In this document: positions 59,729-64,000 of the stretch, one piece after another
Numbering within the stretch: position 1 is the first letter of the stretch
Layout of the letters: every line of letters begins with the position of its first letter
Source of the DNA: Variovorax sp. N23
Lineage (GTDB): Bacteria > Pseudomonadota > Gammaproteobacteria > Burkholderiales > Burkholderiaceae_C
Length of the DNA stretch: 64,000 nucleotides
Assembly: GCF_025486315.1 (NCBI RefSeq)
Contig: NZ_JAOOPY010000001.1
Location: 186,001 to 250,000 of the forward strand
Direction: 5' to 3'
The notes under the pieces: generated by a model
What the model was told of the DNA's origin: nothing
Seen by the model: the letters and a program-made list of their open reading frames with translations, nothing else
Databases searched by the model: none
Made by a program: the position numbers and the translations under genes

Positions 59729-59777
59729 TTGTGTACGCCGTCCACAATACGATAGCAAAGTGACTGGACGGTGTCCA
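59729..59777. promoter_or_regulatory. Paired palindromic operator candidates upstream of the VOC/pump operon
   Basis: TTGTGTACGCCGTCCACAA (59729-59747) has 8-bp arms with one mismatch. TGGACGGTGTCCA (59765-59777) has perfect 5-bp arms around GGT. Size and spacing resemble TetR-family operators, which commonly control DHA2 pumps. No regulator gene lies beside them. Confidence 0.5.
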
Positions 59778-59820
59778 CATGGAAACCCATGGGGCCGACG
59801 TGGGATCGGTTGCCAGCGGG

Positions 59821-59880
59821 GAACAAAGCTGTGGACTGGGGAATAAAGCAATGGACAGTGGAACAAAGTTGCGGACCGGA
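59821..59880 (+). repeat. Three tandem 20-bp repeats resembling an IS21-family end
   Basis: Units begin at 59821, 59841 and 59861 and follow GAACAAAGNTGNGGACNGGG with variation; GAAYAAAG and GGAC are kept in all three. Multiple transposase-binding repeats of about 20 bp are a known property of IS21-family ends. No istA or istB sequence is present, so this would be a stranded end. Confidence 0.5.
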
Positions 59881-60082
59881 GCGGAGATGTCGGCCGCTGT
59901 CGCGTTGGCTATTCTCAGGAGCCGACGGCGTTCCCCATCCAACTGATCGTTTGAAGGTCCGCTTCTGAGCGACATGAAAGTCGGCTTCAGGCCAAAGCGG
60001 CAGTCGGCCCCTTGTGGATGTCTACACTTCAAGTCCGTCCCGACGGCTATGGTGGCGTCCGGGGCGGCTTCAACCGAACTGC

Positions 60083-60894
60083 TCAGGCGATCGCGCCCTG
60101 GATGATCTCTGCCGCACGCATGGCGGCAATCCACTCCTCGTTGGTCGGCTCCTCCGCCACGCGCACCGGGCTGGCCGTAGCGGAAATGACGCCGGCGCCG
60201 GCCTCGTTGGCCGCGGCGTCGAATACCACCCTCGCAGACGCGTCGCCGGATGGTTGCGTTGTGCTTATCGATGCCAGCGGTGAAGACGAGCAGGTCGAGC
60301 CCACCGAGCACGGCCACGAGCGCCCGATCTCCCGCATGATGCGGCGCACATACAGCGCCAGTGCCGCTTCAGCGCGCGGATTGTCCGCTTCGCAATGCAA
60401 CAGGTCGAGCGGGTCGGGCGATACGCCGGAGATGCCCAGCAAGCCCGACGCGTGATAGAGCGCATGGTCGACGTCCTCTAGCGAGAGCTTCTGGGTCTCC
60501 ATCATGTGCAGCACCGCATCGGGGTCGAGCGCTCTGCAGCGCGTGCCCATCATGAGTCCGTCCAGTGCCGAGAACCCCATCGTCGTCGCGACGCTGCGCA
60601 AGGCCTGCATGCCGCACAGGCTGGCGCCGCTGCCCAGGTGCGCGACGATGGTGCGCCCGCGTGCGCGGTCGCCATGCCGCTCGGCCAGCACGATCGACAT
60701 GATTCGTAGGAGAGCCCGTGGAACCCGTAGAGCGGCACGCCCGCCTCCCAGGCCGCCCACGAGAGGGGCAGCATCTGCTCAACCTGTGGCATCGTGTGAT
60801 GGAAGCTGGTGTCGAAGCACGCCACCTGGGGCAGGTCGGGGCGAGACGCCAGCAAGGTCTCGATGGCCTCCAGCGCGAACGGCTCTGGTGCGTC
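60083..60894 (-). pseudogene. ackA: Acetate kinase, frameshifted and truncated
   Basis: Acetate kinase sequence is spread over three frames. Residues VACFDTSFHHTMPQVEQMLP to YGFHGLSYE lie at about 60894-60703. HLGSGASLCGMQALRSVATT, then GFSALDGLMMGTR, through ALYVRRIMREIGR follows in another frame (60703-60319). VLGGLDLLVFTAGIDKHNAT lies in a third (60317-60230). Then EEPTNEEWIAA returns to the second frame to the stop at 60083. The N-terminal third, with the phosphate-binding NxGSSS motif, is missing. At least three frame changes make it non-functional. No pta is adjacent. Confidence 0.88.
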
Positions 60895-60943
60895 GCGTGA
60901 CCCGCGCAGACCAGCTCGGCGCAGCGATCGCCGATGCTCGAAC

Positions 60944-61489
60944 TCAGCCGGCGAGCGTCGGCGCGAACCTGTATGCGTAGAGCCACAGCAGCGCGAATCC
61001 GATCGGCAGGACGAGCGGCGTGACGCGGACAAGCGCATGAATGCGGCCGCCGATGACATGGCCCGAGGCGCTCTTGCGGTTGGCGATCATGGTTCGTTCA
61101 TACGATGCGAGCGCCAGCGATGCTGAAGCGGAGAGCTCGAACCCGCTCCTGATTTGGCGCACGAGCATCGTCTGTTCACGGATATAGACCTGCTGGGCCC
61201 AACTGGCTGCGTAGATCGACGCAAAGATCAGGACGGACAGGACCATCGCCGCGAGTGGAAGCACATCGTGGAAGAACGTGCGCCACGCGAAGCCGGCGTT
61301 CCAGGAGGTGGCATACGCCGTCAGGAGGAAGGCCTGCGACGTCACGTACCACGTGACGCGGCTGGCGATCAGCGTGTCCTCCGCATGGATGTCCTCACGC
61401 AGGGATTGGAGTGCGGAGAACAGGGCGCTGGATGGTGGCGGTGCCGTCGCCGAGTGCAGCGCATGTATCTCCTTGGAGGGGGCCCTCAC
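60944..61489 (-). CDS. Membrane protein of unknown function
   Basis: About 181 residues with three hydrophobic helices (SRVTWYVTSQAFLLTAYATS, PLAAMVLSVLIFASIYAASW, and PLVLPIGFALLWLYAYRF at the C-terminus). A soluble stretch with a charged SGFELSASASLALASYERTM lies before the last. The start is unsure: GTG 61489 is used because the sequence from there looks protein-like, while the frame is open to an ATG at 61699 with poor-looking codons. It borders the broken acetate kinase gene. Confidence 0.55.
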   Translation of the reverse strand: MRAPSKEIHALHSATAPPPSSALFSALQSLREDIHAEDTLIASRVTWYVTSQAFLLTAYATSWNAGFAWRTFFHDVLPLAAMVLSVLIFASIYAASWAQQVYIREQTMLVRQIRSGFELSASASLALASYERTMIANRKSASGHVIGGRIHALVRVTPLVLPIGFALLWLYAYRFAPTLAG

Positions 61490-61810
61490 CGGTTCTGGCG
61501 CGGTGCGGCCAGAACATCGAGCGGAACGCGCGTGCCGACGCGCACGAACCGATCGACGAAGTCGATGTCTGGAACCAGGCAATGCATAGAAACCTCCGCG
61601 AATGGGCGTTCGATGATCGGCCGGGAAGCGCTGACCGTATTGCGATGGATCAAGCGAGGGAGAGGCGTTGTCGAAGAAGGTCGCATGTCTCCTCGGCATG
61701 AATCTCCGGGTTGAGTTTGTGCCGCAGCGCTTTGAAGTTGCGCCACATCAATGGTGTGCCGGTGTGCTCCGACGATCCTGCTCGTATCCACAAACCTCGG
61801 AGAGGCTCCC
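61490..61810. other. Intergenic region before the LEA-like gene
   Basis: 321 bp. A short minus-strand frame (61587-61486, 33 codons, MHCLVPDIDFVDRFVRVG and onward) could be a gene fragment, but it matches nothing recognised. The promoter of the downstream plus-strand gene should lie in the right half; no clear hexamers were seen. Confidence 0.35.
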
Positions 61811-62422
61811 ATGGCACATAGACTCAAATACCTGTTGATTGCGACCGTTCTGCTTGGCGTTGCAGTCAGCCAGGCGGCAGACAAGCCGCCATCACCAACG
61901 CCGCCAGCGGCGACTCAAGGTGCGGCGAAGGCGCAGAGCTTGCCCTCCAAGGCGGCGAAGCAGGCCGAAGCAGCGGCACGTCTGGCTGCTGCCCACGTGG
62001 CGGCAGCAATGAAAAAGGCGGAGGCATCCGTTGAGGACGCCTCCGAGCGATCCGCGCGCGCCGTGAACCGGGCGGTCCGCAAGGCCGATGAGGCGGCCGA
62101 GGCGGCCGCACGCAAAGCCGAGCGGGCCACCGAGGAGGCGACGGAAGAAACGAAGGAACTCGCCCGGAAGGCAGAGGACGCTGCCAAGCGATCCGCCGTC
62201 GCCACCCGGGATGCCGCAGAGAAGGCAAAGAGCGCGGCACAACACGCCGCCAAGTCTGCCCGGGAGGATGCGCTCCAAGCGGCGAAGGCGACACGCGATG
62301 CGCTGCGCAAGGCGGACGAGGAAGCGCAGCAGGCGGCCCGTGCATCGAAGGAGGCCGTCGACAAGGCTGGGGAGGCCGCCAAGGAGCGCCTCCATCCCGA
62401 CTCCACCACGATGAAGAACTAG
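61811..62422 (+). CDS. Secreted Ala/Lys/Glu-rich helical (LEA/apolipoprotein-like) protein
   Basis: 203 residues. A signal peptide (MAHRLKYLLIATVLLGVAVS then QAADK) is followed by a long, almost uninterrupted amphipathic helix rich in Ala, Lys, Glu and Arg (about 45-190). Repeated blocks such as AARKAERATEEATEETKELA and AAEKAKSAAQHAAKSARE resemble LEA group 3 or apolipoprotein repeats with 11-residue-like spacing. A GGAGAGG ribosome binding site precedes the ATG. Probably periplasmic; protection of membranes or proteins under stress is an inference. Confidence 0.75.
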   Translation: MAHRLKYLLIATVLLGVAVSQAADKPPSPTPPAATQGAAKAQSLPSKAAKQAEAAARLAAAHVAAAMKKAEASVEDASERSARAVNRAVRKADEAAEAAARKAERATEEATEETKELARKAEDAAKRSAVATRDAAEKAKSAAQHAAKSAREDALQAAKATRDALRKADEEAQQAARASKEAVDKAGEAAKERLHPDSTTMKN

Positions 62423-62483
62423 ATGGCCTCCATCGCAAGTGCGCGCGCCATCCTCGTCGGCCGAGCGCGGGTGCCTTGAGATC

Positions 62484-63842
62484 ATGGACACCTATTCGCT
62501 GAAGTACACCGACGGGCGCACGGAGGAAGAACCCGGTTCGGCCCTGCTGCCGGCGATTCGCATCCTCGCACGCCTGCTTCGAGGGTTCGAGGCACCGCCC
62601 ATGCTCCGCCTGTGGAACGGCGCGCTGATCGAGCCGCGGGGGTGCGTTCCCACCTTCACACTGGTGCTGCGCGACCCGGTGCTGCTGCGCCGCATGGTCA
62701 CCGAGCGCAATCCATTGCTGTTGGCCGACGCCTACTTCCGTGGCGCGCTCGACGTGGAAGGAGACCTCTACAGCGCACTTCGACTGAAGGACCACTTCGC
62801 TTCCATGATGCTGTCGTGGCGCGAAAAGCTGGCATTGCTGCGCGACGCCTGGCGCCTGCCGGCGGCCCGCGAAGCCGATTCCGCGAACGGCGGAACGGCG
62901 CTGTCTCGCTGGCAGCAGCGCTTTTCCCATCGGCATTCCCGCGATAGCGACCGCGCCGCCATTGCCTTTCACTACGATGTCTCCAACGCCTTCTACGGCC
63001 TGTGGCTGGACGAGCAGCGCGTCTATTCCTGCGCGGTGTTCGAGCGGACCGACGACACGCTCGAGCAGGCCCAGCGCAACAAGCTCGATCTGATCTGCCG
63101 CAAGCTGCGGCTGGTGCGCGGCGACCGGTTGCTCGACATCGGGTGTGGCTGGGGGGCGCTGGTGTGCTGGGCGGCGCGCGAATATGGCGTGCGAGCGCAC
63201 GGCATCACTCTCAGTCAACGTCAGCTCGACTACGCGCGGGACCGCATCCGTACCGAAGGCCTGGAGGGACAGGTCACCGTGGCGCTTTGCGACTATAGGG
63301 ATCTCCCTGCAGACGCAACGTACGACAAGGTGTCGAGCATCGGCATGTTCGAGCACGTGGGCCTGGGCAACCTGCCCGGCTATCTTGCGGCGGTGCATCG
63401 GGTGCTTCGGTCGGGCGGGCTCTTCCTCAACCACGGCATCACGCACGACGAGGAGGGATGGAACAAGACGGTGGCGTCCGAGTTCATCAATCGCTACGTG
63501 TTCCCGGACGGCGAGCTCGATTGCATCAGCAACATTCAGCTCGGTATGGAACGCACCGGCTTCGAGATCCATGACGTCGAAGGCCTGCGCCCCCACTACG
63601 CGCTGACGCTGCGCCATTGGGTGCAGCGGCTGGAGGCGAACCGCGACGCGGCGCTGCGCGAAGTCGATGAGCCGACCTACCGGGTCTGGCGCCTCTACAT
63701 GGCCGCATGCGCGCTGGAGTTCGAGTCCGGCGGCACGGGCATCTATCAGGTTCTAGCGTCCCGGCGGGATTCCGGCCACTGGCCGGTGCCCATGTCACGG
63801 CGCGACCTCTATGCGGCGAATGCCTCGCCGCCCACCGCCTAG
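62484..63842 (+). CDS. cfa: Cyclopropane-fatty-acyl-phospholipid synthase
   Basis: 452 residues. It transfers a methylene from SAM onto unsaturated phospholipid acyl chains. The N-terminal lipid-binding domain (FTLVLRDPVLLRRMV, DAYFRGALDVEGDL) precedes HYDVSNAFYGLWLDEQRVYSC, the SAM site LLDIGCGWGALVCWAA (about 215-230) and FEHVGLGNLPGYL. AACALEFESGG near 412 carries the Cys matching the active-site Cys. ATG 62484 is chosen at the family start. It lies 61 bp after the LEA-like gene; both fit a membrane-stress role. Confidence 0.92.
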   Translation: MDTYSLKYTDGRTEEEPGSALLPAIRILARLLRGFEAPPMLRLWNGALIEPRGCVPTFTLVLRDPVLLRRMVTERNPLLLADAYFRGALDVEGDLYSALRLKDHFASMMLSWREKLALLRDAWRLPAAREADSANGGTALSRWQQRFSHRHSRDSDRAAIAFHYDVSNAFYGLWLDEQRVYSCAVFERTDDTLEQAQRNKLDLICRKLRLVRGDRLLDIGCGWGALVCWAAREYGVRAHGITLSQRQLDYARDRIRTEGLEGQVTVALCDYRDLPADATYDKVSSIGMFEHVGLGNLPGYLAAVHRVLRSGGLFLNHGITHDEEGWNKTVASEFINRYVFPDGELDCISNIQLGMERTGFEIHDVEGLRPHYALTLRHWVQRLEANRDAALREVDEPTYRVWRLYMAACALEFESGGTGIYQVLASRRDSGHWPVPMSRRDLYAANASPPTA

Positions 63843-63870
63843 ACCACAGGGCGCTGAACGGCTGGCGGTG

Positions 63871-64000
63871 CTACGGCACGAGCACCGCCGCGCCCTGCAG
63901 CCGGCCTGCGCGCAAGTCGTCCAGTGCGTCATTGGCCCGTTCGAGGGGGTAGATCGTCGTTTCCACGCGCAGGGGCACCGTCGCCGCCACGGCCAAGAAC
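63871..64000 (-). CDS. Zinc-dependent alcohol dehydrogenase, C-terminal end (partial)
   Basis: Only the last 42 codons lie in the window; the gene runs off the right edge. The end VETTIYPLERANDALDDLRA then GRLQGAAVLVP is the typical C-terminus of MDR/zinc-type NAD(P)-dependent alcohol dehydrogenases. It converges on cfa with a 28-bp gap. Confidence 0.7.
   Translation of the reverse strand, partial: FLAVAATVPLRVETTIYPLERANDALDDLRAGRLQGAAVLVP

Larger units (their letters stand above)
59678..60082. other. Gene-free region with palindromes and tandem repeat
   Basis: 405 bp without a convincing gene. It holds two palindromic operator candidates (59729-59747 and 59765-59777), a three-unit 20-bp repeat (59821-59880) and then about 200 bp in which nothing was recognised. 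A frame starting ATGGAAACC at 59778, just after the second palindrome, runs 55 codons with no recognisable product. Confidence 0.6.

Overview
The window is high-GC bacterial DNA with closely packed genes. Gene order and protein types (leuC with an adjacent LysR gene, a gltA-sdhEBADC block, mdh, both aconitases, rpsT-murJ, kynBUA, feoAB) point to a betaproteobacterium of the Comamonadaceae, probably Variovorax-like. That placement is inferred from protein flavour and synteny; no rRNA or tRNA gene was seen. No CRISPR array and no intact mobile element were seen.

Region 1 (1-23.4 kb) is a central-carbon supercluster. leuC and a LysR gene are followed by an entericidin-like lipoprotein. Then come citrate synthase and the whole succinate dehydrogenase operon with its flavinylation factor, all on the minus strand. 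A HutC-type GntR gene faces malate dehydrogenase across a short region holding a palindrome and a tandem heptamer. The plus-strand run continues with trans-aconitate methyltransferase, a CitE-like lyase, a secreted small-domain protein and acnB. acnA lies 5 kb further on. Between the aconitases is a tight minus-strand cluster: glycosyltransferase, methyltransferase, PIG-L deacetylase, acyl-CoA dehydrogenase-like protein and a flavin/PPOX protein. Its enzyme types recall Nod-factor synthesis, but its product is unknown.

Region 2 (23.4-30.5 kb) holds a Fur-box-controlled feoA-feoB set with a small Cys-rich membrane protein, an FAD monooxygenase, the kynBUA tryptophan-to-anthranilate operon and an SMR efflux pump.

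Region 3 (30.5-45.6 kb) is a catabolic island for an unidentified N-containing compound. It carries an amidase, an Asp/Glu-racemase-fold enzyme, a FadR/VanR-type GntR regulator, a TRZ/ATZ amidohydrolase, a taurine/SsuABC-type importer, a hydantoinase, a hydantoin-racemase-like protein without the usual cysteines, an MFS carrier and a PotABCD-type importer. A short operator-like motif, TTGGATACAA and close variants, recurs upstream of four of its transcription units, suggesting one regulon. A short-chain dehydrogenase is reduced to a 45-residue remnant.

Region 4 (45.7-59.7 kb) is housekeeping and accessory: argD-argF, DUF3579, a CheV-type protein, rpsT, murJ, a SirB1/transglutaminase-like protein, two VOC proteins, a FUSC membrane protein, a GlxA-type regulator with a cysteine hydrolase, DUF1428 and a DHA2 efflux pump.

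Region 5 (59.7-64 kb) shows decay and stress-type genes. There are orphan palindromic operators, a three-unit 20-bp tandem repeat resembling an IS21-family end, a frameshifted and truncated acetate kinase, a membrane protein, a secreted Ala/Lys/Glu-rich helical (LEA-like) protein, a cyclopropane-fatty-acid synthase and the 3' end of an alcohol dehydrogenase.
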